Positions 50,681 to 63,930 of a stretch of 64,000 nucleotides of DNA are shown one piece after another. The first letter of the stretch is position 1; every line of letters starts with the position of its first letter. The notes under the pieces were generated by a model that was given only the letters and a program-made list of their open reading frames with translations, was not told where the DNA came from and made no database searches. The position numbers were made by a program, and so were the translations under genes. The DNA is taken from positions 23,579,838 to 23,643,837 of the forward strand of contig NC_012877.2 in assembly GCF_000003195.3 (NCBI RefSeq), read 5' to 3'. The stretch comes from Sorghum bicolor (lineage: Eukaryota > Streptophyta > Magnoliopsida > Poales > Poaceae).

Positions 50681-51640
50681 TATCTCGAAAGGAAGTGACC
50701 AATTAGGGGGTTGTATGATTGGCGCAAAGATAAGTACTTTATTTAGGTAGTAAAGAGCATCTAAGCACTCATCGTCAAAGTTAAAGGGTGCATCTTTAGC
50801 TAACAGGTTTGTTAGAGCTCTAGGGATTTGTGAAAATCTTGTATAAACCTCCTATAAAAACCTGCATGACCAAGAAAACTGCATACGCCTCTAATGTTCG
50901 TGGGAGGTGGGAGCTGTTCTATGACCTCTATTTTAGCTCTATCCACCTCTATCCCATGCTCGGACACTCTATGTCCTAGCACTATCCCCCCTCCGAACCA
51001 TGAAATAACATTGCTCCTAGTTCAGGATCAAGTGCTTCTGTTGGCATCTTTGTAAGACGCAGTCCAAGTTCTCAAGACATTCGTCAAAAGTCTTCCCATA
51101 GATGGAAAGGTTGTCCATGAAGACTTCCATGATTTCTTCAATCATGTCTGAGAAGATGGACATCATGCACCTTTGGAAGGAAGCGGGAGCATTGCATATG
51201 CCAAAAGACATGTGCCTATATGCATACGTCCCGTAAGGGCATGTGAATGTCATCTTACTATGATCATCGGGATGGATCGGGATTTGATGATAACCTGAAT
51301 AACCATCAAGGAAACAAAAGAAAGAATGCTTTGCTAACTGTTCCAGCATCTCATCGATGGTAACAGGAAGTGATCTTTCTTTGTAGCCTTGTTGAGTTTT
51401 TAGTAATATATGCACATCCTCCATCCCGTGACGGTTCATTGTGGGATAAGCTCGTTATTATCATTTCTAACTACCGTCATTCCTCGAACCACTTGTACGG
51501 GGCTGACCCACTCACTGTTTGGAACAGGGTAGATTATACCCACGTGCAAGAGCTTCAAAACCTCTTTCTTCACTACTTCTCTCATCACATTATTTAGCCT
51601 TCTTTGAGGCTCTCTAGAAGGTGTAGCATCAGGTTCTATG
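50681..51640 (-). pseudogene. D reverse transcriptase
   Basis: 51017-51439 is open: FCFLDGYSGYHQIPIHPDDHS, SFGICNAPASFQRCM, then FMDNLSIYG where FMDD is expected, so a catalytic aspartate is changed. A frameshift near 51010 and others near 50830 and 51440 break the frame. Clearly the same Athila RT as A1. Confidence 0.85.
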
Positions 51641-52450
51641 GGTATGCGATGAGTGCAGAGAGCGGGACTAATTCCCTTAAGGTCTTGGAGGTAGTATCCA
51701 AAGACAGAGCGGTGTTTCTCTAATATGGTGATAAGTTTAGCGGCCTCCTCCTCAGAGAGCTGATCACTAATGATGATAGGGCTATCCCTATCGCCGTTAA
51801 GGAAGACATACTTAAGCCCAGGGGGAAGTAGCTTAAGTTCTATGGAGGGCTTAGGTGGTGGCTCGGATTCATCTAGCTCTAGTGGTTCATCTAGTTCAGT
51901 TTCTAGCTCTTCGATGTAATATTTAGCTTCCTCCTCTAGATTAGGTTGTGATGCCTATAGGTGATTGGCTACCATCACCTCCTCTATCGGATCAGTTTCT
52001 GGTTTCGGCTCGATTTTGGCGTTAATCGAGCCGACATAGGGAATGGATAGGTTTAAGTTCTTCCCAATCTGACCCTTGAGGTGCCCGCTGGGAAGTCCAT
52101 CAATGCATCTCATAAGCGGGTGCCCAATGAACAGGTCGATGTCCTCTACATCAAAGATGTAGAAATTCAAGAGGACATGGACCTTGTTAATGACAACAGA
52201 CACGTTCTGTGCAAGGACGTAGCTCTTGACCAATTCTCTAGATGGTAACTTGAGAAACTTTTCGGTCGGAACTAACTGTTCCTCGCCTAGGAGTGCTAAT
52301 GCTAAATTCTTAGACATTACAGATAATCCAACGGCGGGGTCATAAAGAGAATCCAAAGGAGTCCTGCTTATGAGATAACGAATGGTTGTGAAGCTGGAGA
52401 GAAGTTTGATTACATCGGACGATGCTTCTGACTCCTTTAGCCATTCGCTG
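51641..52450 (-). pseudogene. D protease region
   Basis: 51955-52356 is open and resembles the A1 protease (LYDPAVGLSVMSKNLAL, VLLNFYIFDVEDIDLFIGHPLMR). The segment 51641-51954, between protease and RT, continues with stops. Gag is absent; only about 200 bp separate this from the primer-site-like sequence. Confidence 0.75.
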
Positions 52451-52621
52451 CTCCACGGTCATGTGCTCCTGAGTAGTTGCTTCGAGGTAACAAGCCTCTA
52501 AGCGAGAAGATACATGCTCTTTTGGAGCGTTATGGTTTCTCTTTTGCACAGGTTGTTTCGAGACATTGCTATTGGGTATTCTTAACATCACTACCAAAAG
52601 TAGACTTAGTTTTCTAATTCT

Positions 52622-52634
52622 GATAACGGTGCCA
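52622..52634 (-). other. Decayed primer-site-like sequence left of LTR E
   Basis: Minus strand TGGCACCGTTATC followed by CATTTTT-type spacer, in the place and context of the A1/C primer site (TGGCGCCGTTGCC). Confidence 0.5.
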
Positions 52635-52638
52635 AAAA

Positions 52639-54224
52639 TGCCAAACCTATCCCTCATACCACTTAAGCCAAGTTGTCATCCCCAGCATGACATGAGAGAC
52701 GCGGTATTGAAATATGCAATTGTTCTTCTAAATAAATAATGAATGGGATCTGCAAGCGCACAGATTAATACCGATGTAGCATTTTAACCGGGAAGTATTC
52801 CAAGTATCGTTATTTATATTTTTACCACTGGGAAGGGATTAGCAATCATCAATATATTGATTATAGAATGTAATATAAGATTGGGTATCTATCATTGCAT
52901 GTATAATTGAGAACATTTATCTAACTCTTTCATACAGGGATAAGTGTCACATAAAAGATATATGAAGTAATGAATAGTGACAAAGATAATTAATCTGATC
53001 AGCATAACTTAGCCACATAATAAATATGATAAGCACCTCAATTAGATACTCTAGAAAGTCATTAGCATGGAATTAGAACGAACTACAAGAATATTTCCTA
53101 AGTTATTCTCAACTATATAGTCTAGCATTATCATAGTTAGTGCAAGCATACTTAGCAATCATTGTGAGACAAGACTACGCCCATGCATAGTGATATTAGC
53201 AAGGAATATGAGAAACATAGCAATCACTTCCCTGTAATAATGTTGCTCTGCCAGCCCAATACATGAGAGGGGGACTATATAAGAATCAATGAAGCTGTCA
53301 CTATCACGAACTACCCCACGATCTGGCATATTGGGTACAATCGCAGATAAATACGGTATAAGCACCACGCATACACAATATCTAGCATTTACCCATGGAT
53401 CCGATGGATAAACGCTATACGATCCTAAACATGTATATAGATCCAATCTAACTAAGCCAAGTATATAACTATGATAAACTAAGAACAATATAATCTTGAA
53501 TATAAACAAGTAGAGCAAAGTCATAAGCAATATATTGAAGTAGAACAAAGTCATATTCATAATATTGAAGAACAAAGATGATTAGAAGAACAATTAGAGA
53601 ATTACCAAGAATCCTCTTGACAGATCTGGAAACCAATCGAAGATTGACTCCTTCTAGTTCTAATCCTATGTAGCTATGCTAATCTAGATATCTAATTGAT
53701 GTGGTGGCTCTAATCTTGATCAGAGGCTTCTTCTCCCTTGAGGAATAATGAATTAGGGATGAGAGGTTCTCTCCTCCAGGGGCCAGGGGGTCTGGTTTTA
53801 TAGTCCCTTCAAGTGAATATGGGCCGTTGGATCAAACCGACATAGATTGAACGGTTATCCTTGATCCTTTAGGTCGGTGGAGATTGGTCCCAAAAGAGAG
53901 TCCTGATCCAACTCTATAGGAGGGCGGGCGCCCAGGTCAACTGGGCGGGCGCCCAGTGCCTTGCTCCGTTCGGCCTCCGCTTCCTTCCTGTGGCTTTTGG
54001 AGTCTTCTAGATGTAAGATAATTGCGCGACACGTTGATATCTCTATGTAATCCCGACGTGTGGGCCTTTCTTCCGTATTTCCTGATAACCCCCAGCAGAA
54101 ATAGACAAACACCAAAACTCATGGAATTCTGTCAGATAAAACCCTAAGTCTAGATGTTGATTTCATTTGGATCCTTTTCTTTGTTTATTTGATAATTAAA
54201 TTTGATACTTAAGGACTGTCAACA
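52639..54224 (-). repeat. LTR E, A1-like Athila family (about 1586 bp)
   Basis: Ends GTCAACA at 54224, followed by a polypurine tract. The right two-thirds are similar to the A1 LTR. TATA at 53796-53802; GGGCGGGCGCCC palindromes centred 53929.5 and 53950.5 (21 bp apart), 127-148 bp upstream, exactly as in A1. The left end is approximate. It has a primer-like site on one side and a polypurine tract on the other, so it borders two bodies. Confidence 0.8.
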
Positions 54225-55254
54225 AACTCCCCCAAGCTTACCTCTTGCTCGTCCCTAAGCAAGTATAATCTCAGCGATGGATTAGAAGTTGTTGCAAAAT
54301 CTTTAAAAATTGACGGTACACATGCTTTTAAATATGGTCTCATCTTTGGGTTAGAGTAAACTGTCAAGACTTAAAACTTACTTACTTTACCTTTCACCAT
54401 GGTACTTGTAACCGTCTCTTCTGTCTTGAGTAGTTAAAAGATAGAACAGTCTAGTCAAGTGCCATGTCTCTTATTCTTGATCAGCTATAGCTCTGGAGTT
54501 CTTGCAGATTTTCAAATAAAACTCAGAGATTCCTTGTATGATTCTCTCAAATCTCTCTTTTGTGGTATTTCTGGATCTTTACCAAGGCAGTGATGGTATA
54601 TGCCTTCTCTCAAAATATGTGGTAGTTGTGGTATAAGGCATAGTAACATTGCCTTCTCTCTCACCCTACTCTAATAAGGCTTTTGATATCTGGAGCTCAT
54701 AGGTGGGAGATAAAGTATACATACTCACAAGACATTTATTGCATAGTCAAACCATGGATCCAAAGAAACAAGCCAATAAGTCAAATCAAGATGTGCATGT
54801 GTGACGAATGAATGGTGTATGGTGATGATGGTGATAACAATGGTGAAAGTCTAATTCTACTTATTCTCTTTTGAGGGGATATATACCTTTCTTGCTTTTT
54901 GAAATTTTGTGAGGAGAATGAGATGCTCTTTTTTTTCTTTCCTCTTAGGTGGGTATCTTGTACCCCTAGTTCTACTATCAGACACTTGTCCATTTTTACC
55001 TCTTGTCTCACTTTTTCTTTTCTTTCGAGGTTCCGGGCACTTGCCCCTTTTTATTTCCTCGTATACTTTTCTTCTCTTTTTTAGAGCACTCATCTCTTGA
55101 GATAATATAGCAAGTGGTAGTAACAAGATAACTTGAGCATTTATTTCACAAAGGAAAAACATAAATGTTTTTGGCCATTCTCTTCCGGATTAGGAGTAGA
55201 ATGTTTTTGGGTGGTTCTGGAGATGGAAATGAGTGGATATATGTGGATGGTACT
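54225..55254 (-). other. Element E 3' UTR remnant
   Basis: Polypurine tract at 54225-54233, stem-loop CTTGCT/AGCAAG at 54244-54263, then an AT-rich 3' UTR matching A1 in places (CAGACACTTGTCCATTTTT). No gene. Truncated at 55254 by LTR F. Confidence 0.7.
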
Positions 55255-58200
55255 TGTGACAGAAACGCCCAATTTATACAAGTTTAAGTATGACTGTCCC
55301 CGTTTAACACGTTGACAAGCGTATACTCTCACTTATATAAACCCGGTAGTCTGCCGAGTGTCACGAAGGACCTCGGTAAATCAACCTTACACCAAGATCG
55401 CATGATTAAGCAAATACACATCACATACACGGGGATTTGCAGCGGAAATAATATTACAAAAGAGTTCACAAATAATAATACAAGTTTGGATTTTCCAAAT
55501 CGATTAGAAAACAACATAGGTTTCAAATGATTACAATAACATAAGTTATAAATACTTTGCTAGCATAAGTGACATCCTACGACAAAAGCATGTAGATGAG
55601 AACACTATATAGAATCACCGAGCCCACCGGCGGTTAGCCACCATCTTTAGCAGACTAAAGACTTCACCTGTAACATGGTGGGATAAACCCTGAGTACTCG
55701 AATGTACTCAGCGAGACTTACCCGACAGGATAGAAATAAAAGACTCTCAATGATATGCAAGGCTATTTGGTGGAGTTGGTTGGATAGCATAACTTTGCCA
55801 AAAAGAGCATTACTATCATGAGTCCTTACTTTCAACCTTTTAGTCAATATTTTAGCATCAAGTTCGGTTAAGCTACCATAGCTAGATTTTGCACCTATTC
55901 TATAGCAATCACTTGATTATTAAGCATCACATTAACAACCATATCCGGTTTATCATGTAGCCATCATCATCATCATCATCATAACCATTAAGTTTATTTA
56001 GTGGATCTACGTTGCCACTGCTCGAGTCAAGTTCTCACTATCCGGGAGAGACGGCGATTCGAATCGATTCCTATCCAGCTGGAGAGGTATTCCTAGCACT
56101 CACCCAAGCATACCTCGCGAGGGCAGCTCGGATCAACTTTAGCACAACTCCGGACCAATTCTCGGGTCCGTACAACACCACACCCCTAGGGACCGCCAAT
56201 CTGCCAGGGTCAGGACTCTAACCTGACACCTCGGTCTTACGCCATTGACTCCCCGCACATCCTTGCTACCAACCGGGGTGCGCACTTAAACCGAACGGGG
56301 TATCCGGCTGGAGATGCACTCGTAGGCTTCGCGGTCGGAACGACTTATCCAGCCAACTAAGTGTTAGGCATGCGTTCAACATGACACGAGGACGTACAGC
56401 GTATCGGTCCTTAAACGACACAGACGGGAATAGATTCACACCCAAGACCTCCATGCCTTGTTGTTTCACTATCGTCATCCCGCCTGGTCTCAAATTCATT
56501 ATTAACACCATGGTTATTTTCATGATAGCAAATATAGCCAACCGTGATCAGGTATCCACCTATCTCTCACAGGTGACAGGAAATCACCTGGCTTCTACCG
56601 AGCTAAGCATAGAACGTCTTCCTTATACTAGTAAGGGTTCAGGTAGTTTCGTATAGTGGACAAGGTAGGAAATATGCACCAACGGTTTCATTCAACTCCT
56701 ATCACCTAATGCATCATACAAAGTTATATTCTTGTGCTTTTGTAAAAAGAAAGGGTAGGAGACTTAGAATGCTCCGGGGCTTGCCTGGAATCCGACACAA
56801 GTCAGTTAAGTTAGCTTGCGCCATCTTGACGGCATCCAAGTTCACAACACCTGTGTAGTTCTTCCATCATCCCGATAGGTCCACCATCACGTCCTTCATG
56901 TGGTTCATCTAGCGTACCTAAATGAGATGCAAGATGCAAGTGTATGAACATATAGAGGTGCAATAGAGAATGCATCACACACAGGAAGCAAGGCAAGAGT
57001 AGGGTTACACTAAACATACTTGAGCACTCCTCATTGCTTACTTAAAGATTACACAACCAATATGTTAAGACAACAAAGAATACAACACTAAACATATTAG
57101 ACATGGCACACATGTTTCACAAGATCTCAGATGTATTAACTTGGCCAGTATCAAAGACATAAGTCATACATAACAATATACCAAGCAACAGCAATACAAG
57201 GAATCTGTCATTTTTAGGACTGTTAACAGCAGCTGAGAAAATAAATCATAACTGGAGTTACATAACTCCAAAAGACATGTAAGAAGACATTCCGGAAAGC
57301 TTAAGAAATTATCTACATTTGATATTTAGACATCAAAGCATGATTCTCAACTTAAGCTGGTCGAAATTACAAATTTCCAGAATCTGTCTCTGACAAACAG
57401 AGAGCAGCCATTTCTGGAATCAAACTTTGAACAGACATAACTCACAAACCACAAGGCCAAATACTACCAAATTTTAACAGCAGCTAGATAGGTGAATTAT
57501 CTACAACTTTGCTATAAACAAGATTCCCAGAAAACATCATTTACATAATGTAATCTAAACAGTTCCACAAACTGTCTAGAAACAACAATTGCAAACATTT
57601 AATTATTAACTTATGTTTCAAACATGCATTTGAGCAAAACCATTGTTACCAACAGTTTGCATATATCTAAAGAACACCAGAAAACATAGTGGTCATTACC
57701 AAATAAATTTATTTAATGCATTTCTTAATTTATTTGGATAATAAGGTGAATTAAAGAACATATAAAAAAAGTGCTCAATAAATTCGACCAAAATTACAGT
57801 AGTTTCTAAATACTATCCATAGCCCACTGTATAAATTTCACTGAATTTGAATAACGATATTAACATCTATGAAAAAGACAAAATGCTATTGCAATTTACC
57901 ATGTGAGAGCAAGAGAAATGCACAAATCATATTTTTTCAAACACATGGCCATATCATATATAAACATGATACAAAAATATCATAGAATTGTACTGGAACA
58001 ACATTTTCCATTTTTCCATTTTTATTTATAATTATAAACCATTTATCAAGCCCTATGAAGACATCTCTGTTCAAAACATTGACAGAATCTATCATGCCAT
58101 ATTAAAAAGCAATAACTTGAGTTTTATATGTCCATAAATTATGATTATGTACTTCCTAGAAAGCTTACGAAATTGTGAACGACTTTGTTATAAACATCTA

Positions 58201-60531
58201 GAGCTAAATCTACAACTAACAAGGACTTACATAACAAACAATGCAAACCTATCTGGGTTTAGACAGAAACTGAAACAGTACTTTAAACTACTATAACTAA
58301 ACATATGCTTGACCAAAAATTATGCTATTTAGCTTAATGGAAAGCTTATGAAAAGTACTATAACTAATATGTTTTCATCGAGGCATGATTCACAACCTAA
58401 CTGAGCCAAACAATATAAACATGCAGATCCACTCAGAATAGGAGCAAAGCAACACAGAGCAATTTTTATTTTTTATAACTCTTAATCTGTCATTCCTAAA
58501 TTCATGAAACTTTTACCAGACATCAAATATCATATGAAAAGCTTGTCACAATATTTTTACATTTATGTGAGCAATAGTACAGTGGTTATGAAAAAGAAAA
58601 ATATAACAAGCAATTAAAACCGAACTGCACAAATCTATTTTTACCGTTAAAACTTCAAACTAAAACATGCAATAATATAGATCTACTGCATAGAGAATTT
58701 CATAAGGATTCCAAAAATTCTACATTTGCTATTTTACGACTTTTCTTTGAATTTTATGCATTTCCAAAGTTCACCCATGAAATCTGCAAAAACAAAAGAA
58801 AAGAAAAACAGATCTTGCACCGGGAACCCTGGAGTTTCCATGAATCACGCAACCCCCCAGTAACACTATTCATCTAGAACCCTGAGTTGTTTCTTATTCT
58901 AAGCTGAGGTCCTTTTCTTCATCCTGATTTACGGAACAGAGAATGAGAATGAAGGCAGAGGCGATGCTCGCAAGTCGCTGTCGGCGGCGGGGAAGAGGAG
59001 CAGGCGCATGCTGGAGGTTGGCCTCGCCTTCGCGGGACCAGTGCCCGGCCAACAGAGGTGGAGAAGCACTGGAGCAGGAAGACCATGTGGAACGAGGGAG
59101 CTCTGTTGCCCGCCATGGTGGTTGCCCTCGGTGGCGAGCAGGATGGGCAGTGAGGGCGGAAGAGGACGCCAGGGAGGAGTGGGGAGCTCGCCATCCACTC
59201 TGGAGGAGGTAGGGGCGCCTAGATGAGCAGCAGAGGAGGTGGAGGGTTCAACTCGCGCATGGATGCCAAGCACCAGCGACGTGTCCGCCCGCTGAGGCAT
59301 TCCATCGAGCAAGTGTGGGGCACCGAAGTGGTCAGCGTGGGAAGCGATTTTGGACTCTTTACGGGCCGATTTGGACTTCGGGCCAAAAATGAAGGTTGCT
59401 CTACTCGGCCCACTCTACAATTTTTGTTTAAGGGTCATGGTCATTAGGGTTGTAGATTAGTAGATAATTTGATGCCAACCATTGAGTGTCAATGAATTGA
59501 TAATGATTAGCAAAACTCAAAATTGATGACCAAAACGAAGTCAAACTGGTGTCATCTTTTGGTATGCTCTTGTCCACAATATGTACTCCAACTTTTGTTT
59601 TGAGACCCAAACAAGTTGTTTAGTAAAATTTGGAGAACGCGGAATGCCAACGTGATGAACAGCAATCCCAGACTTAGAAATTTGAAATGCTGGAAATTAC
59701 AGCAGATTCAATCTTGTGACTACTATTTGACATGATTAGATGATGATTCAGAAAGTTTGTAGCATGCAAACTTTACTACATCTTTTAATAAAGGATCTTG
59801 TACTGGTTCAGCCTTGTTTGGAAGATACAAGGCTCCCAACTAGGGTACCCGAAATTGAGCACCTTGAGGACTTAGCCAAAATTTCTGGAGTTCCAAAACA
59901 ACACTGCATTGAATCTTTTAAGCTCAATTTGACTAGGTTAGGGACCACACTAGCTCTTGACCATTGAACAAAGTTAGTTCTACAGAAGTTAAACTACAAC
60001 TTTTATTTAAGGTCAAACTTCAGAACTAGTACAGAAGTCAAACTTTCATTTTGGTCAAAGTAGCAACTTGATAAAGCATGAATTAAGGTTTTAGGCCACT
60101 TGAAGCATTTTCTAGGCACAAGCTCAACACGTACCCTTCATGACTTTTGTTGTAGAGTTCATCTAGAGTCATTTGGGCAAGGTTGCAAGGATTGGTTGAT
60201 GACCTATGGTTCTATTCACTTAATGAGGTCATTCCAACAAGCATGTAACTTATCATTTAATGTGACCTTTGGATTCCAAACTTCTTGAAACTTTTTGAGT
60301 GATCACTATTGGTAGTGATGGATGTGGGACACATAAAAGAGATTCCATAAACATCACCCAAGCATGCACTTTGAAAAGGTACTATATGTCAGCAAGGGTG
60401 CATGCATTCTCTAAGTTTAACTTGAGGCTCACTTTCATGGATTAACCTTAATATGATTATCACTACTTATCTTGGCATTTTTTAGCTCAAAACCTAAAGT
60501 CTAACTCGTGGTAAACACCTGGGGTGTTACA
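55255..60531 (-). repeat. Long LTR F, Tekay/Del-like (about 5.3 kb)
   Basis: Begins TGTGACAGAAACGCCC and ends GGTGTTACA directly before a polypurine tract. General layout is shared with LTR G (TGTCACACCC...GGTGTTACA): an early GCAGCGGAAATA/ATAGCGGAATATA block, GTACTCAGC/GTACTCAAC blocks, a GC-rich middle, then an AT-rich part and a GC-rich island. No partner LTR in the window. The great length may hide unrecognised insertions. An ATC repeat lies at about 55964-55981. Confidence 0.65.
58929..59312 (-). other. GC-rich island in LTR F
   Basis: A sharp GC-rich block within AT-rich sequence; a 127-codon frame on the minus strand is proline- and serine-rich with no recognisable domain. LTR G has a similar island near 63240-63520. 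Probably the leader or transcription start region of the LTR; I do not call it a gene. Confidence 0.4.
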
Positions 60532-61512
60532 AACCTCCCCCCTTAAAAGAATCTCGTCCCGAGATTCAGGGCAAAATACTTCCAAGGCTGGAGAAGCATG
60601 TTGTTAACTTCCAACATTGGCAATAGTAGTCAACTACTTAACTCCGGGCGTCAGAGGGGCTAATTTTGGTCAAGGCACTTTCTGATATTTGTTCTTCATA
60701 GTGGATTTTTGTGTAAACAATTTCCTTCATTGACTTCCATGAAGCATTGTTACTTTGGGAGGAATTCAAGACAACATAGTTCCTCACTCCTAATGTATGA
60801 TGGATGGTTCAGAGCACAGTAAACTACTCATTACCATGTTTCCATATTTTGTCACAAGGCTCAAAAAGCAATCCTCCACTAGAATGGCTTGAGTACAACC
60901 TTCCGTAGGGGATGAGATCATGAACTAGATAACATCCTTTGTGTGTTATGAGAAACCAGCTAACCAACAAACGATGTCTATTTTGGTCATAAGGTCTAAT
61001 CATTTAGATGCCAATCAATGGAAAGCTACCTAAGGTTCCATGTGTGCAGTTCTCTTTCTCTGATAACAACACTATATTATCTGAGTCTATCAAGTTAGTG
61101 CTGACCATTCAAGGAATTTCATGGCTCCAAGTGTTAACAATTACCTACGTCATAACAGATACAACCTCTTGGGTAAAATGAACATAGAAGATACCCAAGG
61201 CATGTTAGCATTGGATAAGCATTGCTAAAGACGAATGATAGCAAGGTCTAGATGATAGTAAAAGTTGCAAGTATTCACTGAACTAAGGAAACAAGCCACG
61301 ACCAAGCATGTCAACTACAATTTTCCATCACTAAGTAGTTGCTTAGTAAGTTGGGTCGGTTTGCACAGTAGCAAAATAGCTTGGTGAAACTACTTTTGAC
61401 ATTAAGGATTCCTTTTCAGGATCAAACAACAGCTCTAAGCTTATAAATTTAAGATTTGTTGTCTAACACCTTTCCATTTATTTTTGACTTGAAGAATGCC
61501 TAGATTGCTCAA
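60532..61512 (-). other. Element F 3' body remnant
   Basis: Polypurine tract (minus-strand AAGGGGGGAGG) at 60533-60545, stem-loop GAATCTCG/CGAGATTC at 60549-60567, then non-coding 3' UTR. No pol is left; LTR G begins at 61513. Confidence 0.65.
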
Positions 61513-63930
61513 TGTCACACCCATATTTTAAGAACAAAATAGGATGCATAAAAGACTCATATGTGCCCCAGGAATAGTCGCACACATAAGTAGACAAATC
61601 TCAAATGTACCATTGCAGTGTTTATTACATAGCGGAATATATATTGAATCACATAGTCTCATACAAAAATGATAACATAAAGTAAACAACGCTCTCAACG
61701 GAAGCTCCACACAGGGACACTGTTGACTGGTTGACTCCAAACCTAGTACTCATAACGGTAATCCTCATTCCAGTCATCTTTATTATCATATCCTGAGGTG
61801 TTGGAAAATTGCAAGAGTGAGCACATATCGTACTCAACAAGTATAACCAGGGGTTCATGAGGCTCAAATAGCTGACACTGGTTTGACTGCATTTAGCTTT
61901 TAATAGTGGATAGCATGTTCATAATTAAATAGCAATTGTCAAGGAAGCATAAATAATCCATTAATCACATGATCAAGTGTAAGCATAATTAATCCATAGC
62001 ATAAACGATAATCAAATGTACATAACAACTTAATAAGCTCATCGTCGGCGCAGCAAGAACCCCCAAGGCCGCTCATAATCGTGAGCACGGCTAGTATACC
62101 AGTTTTACACTCTGCAGAGGTTGTACATCTTTACCCATGAGTCATGATTTACCCTTTCGCCCGAGGTAGCTAATCTCTTAACCCCCTTCCTAGGGAGGTC
62201 GGCAGGGATCACTATGAAGCCTTTCAAAAGTTCATCTAACATGTTAGGGCCGCAAGGTTTCCTTTGCGCGCAGATATAGAGCCCCCCTTCCGATGGCACA
62301 ATGACTCGCAGCCTATACTCATACAGACAGAGGCCACACTATACCCAAAACGGTTCAGCCCCTCCGCTCTTTCGAGTAACCTCTAACAAGCTAGAAAAGT
62401 GCTTCATACTGAGCTAAAGCCAGAGCCATTATAGCCCTCATGGTTGCACTGTTGTCCCGGTGATCACTTACAGACAAGATCTCATACAGTTATATGTGTC
62501 ATTCTTTTATGTTCATTGCATAGCTATTAATCATCTTACAAGATCATGGATTATATCAAGCACTAGCACATCTACAACAAATGCACATCAAGTAGGTAGG
62601 CAAGGAATACAGGTAACAATCATCTATGATTTTGCTAAGGTCGACAAGGTGATAGCATGCATATGATATATATGTGGTTATAAGTGAATAGGTAACAAGG
62701 ATGGTCCCAAGTTATACTTGCCTTGACCAAAGCTCTCCTGAGCCCGCTGGTCTTCAAAAGCTTGGTCTTGATCACCAACGTACAGCTCACCGTCTAATCC
62801 AAATCATCAATCAACAACACGCAATCCAATGTAGACAATCATACACGAAGCAAACAAGATATAATTAGAACAATACACCAAACAGTGGTAAAACAAATAT
62901 AAAAGTTTATCAAAATATTCTACGCAGCGCTACGATCACACAAACGTAAAGTTCACGAAAATCGGAATTAAAACGAGTAAGATATGAATTTTCTAAGATT
63001 TCCTATAGAGTAATAATTAATTAAATGCTACTGCAGAAATAAAAAGTTTCAAAACAGAGAAAATAGTACTACTAACATGTAGAGCTCGTAAATACGAATC
63101 TAACGCAATTTGAATGGATCAATTTGGAGTTAACACGATCATATATGGCTAAAACAAACTAGTGTATTTCCTTTGTATTTCTAGATTTGTTTTTTAAAGA
63201 AAAACGGCAACAAAATCCATCTGCGTCATCATGACGTCATCCAGCTAGCACATCACGCTTGCTCACCTCGACGAGTCGGACGACATGAGCACCAAGAAAC
63301 GTCACGGGGCTAGCCAGTGTGGCTCGGATTTGACGAGCTCACCAAGAACGATCTCAACGATGGGGAGCGGACTGGCTTGGACTCGATGGGACGGACGGCA
63401 AGTTCCTTTGCGAGACGCAGGTTGACGGAGGCTTTCCTCGACGTGAAGCTCGCGAGGCAGCGGCGGCGGCGCGGCAGCCGGACAAGAGCTAGGGCAGCGA
63501 TGCAACATCCAGGAGCCAAGGGTTCTCGGTTTGCAAAGGGATATATGTGGCCAACAGAGATACCCCGTATCTTACGAGAATTAGGGAGATACGAGAATTA
63601 GGGAGAGATCAGGTTCTACACGAAGCAGGAGAAAAAGAAAAGGCCTCCGGACCCAAAAAAAAACAAAGAGATGGTGCCAGTTTTTTTTTATCCAAAAGCT
63701 ATTTTCAAATCCAATTTGAAAACAATTTAAATTCAGTTCTAAGCTCTGGTCAAAAACCACTCATCTCAAAAATCAAATGCACAGGCATGCATGCTCAAAC
63801 TCATTGCTAACTCCTATGATAATTTTTAATTTAAGGAAAAATTTCATTTTACTATATTTTTATGAGCACAGAAATACAAAATAAATTATTTTAGCTCTAC
63901 TTTCAAAGAAGCAAAATTTAGGGTGTTACA
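61513..63930 (-). repeat. LTR G, Tekay/Del-like (2418 bp)
   Basis: TGTCACACCC...GGTGTTACA, with a polypurine tract immediately right. A GC-rich island lies at 63240-63520. It is the 3' LTR of a minus-strand element whose body continues beyond the window. Confidence 0.78.

Larger units (their letters stand above)
23611..52638 (-). mobile_element. Athila-type element D, interrupted by A and C
   Basis: Its own sequence is 23611-24047, 36276-37246 (3' LTR), 37247-40962 (3' UTR, accessory ORF, integrase end) and 50171-52638 (integrase start, RNase H, RT, protease). The two halves are collinear across C at the TAGGC duplication. Gag is missing and the integrase core is deleted. At its 5' side it meets a primer-site-like sequence and LTR E, which belongs to another family, so the 5' end is recombinant or lost. 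Confidence 0.82.

Noticed and set aside
53159..53575. 138-codon minus-strand frame in LTR E
   Set aside because: Lies inside an AT-rich LTR part; hydrophobic by composition, no domain and not present in the A1 LTR.
56811..58920. Search for genes in the AT-rich middle of LTR F
   Set aside because: Only short frames full of stops; nothing supported.
58929..59312. 127-codon frame in LTR F as a host gene
   Set aside because: Low-complexity, GC-rich, overlapping frames on both strands; better read as LTR leader.
63310..63519. Basic minus-strand frames in LTR G
   Set aside because: GC-rich island without domain; matches the island of LTR F in position only.
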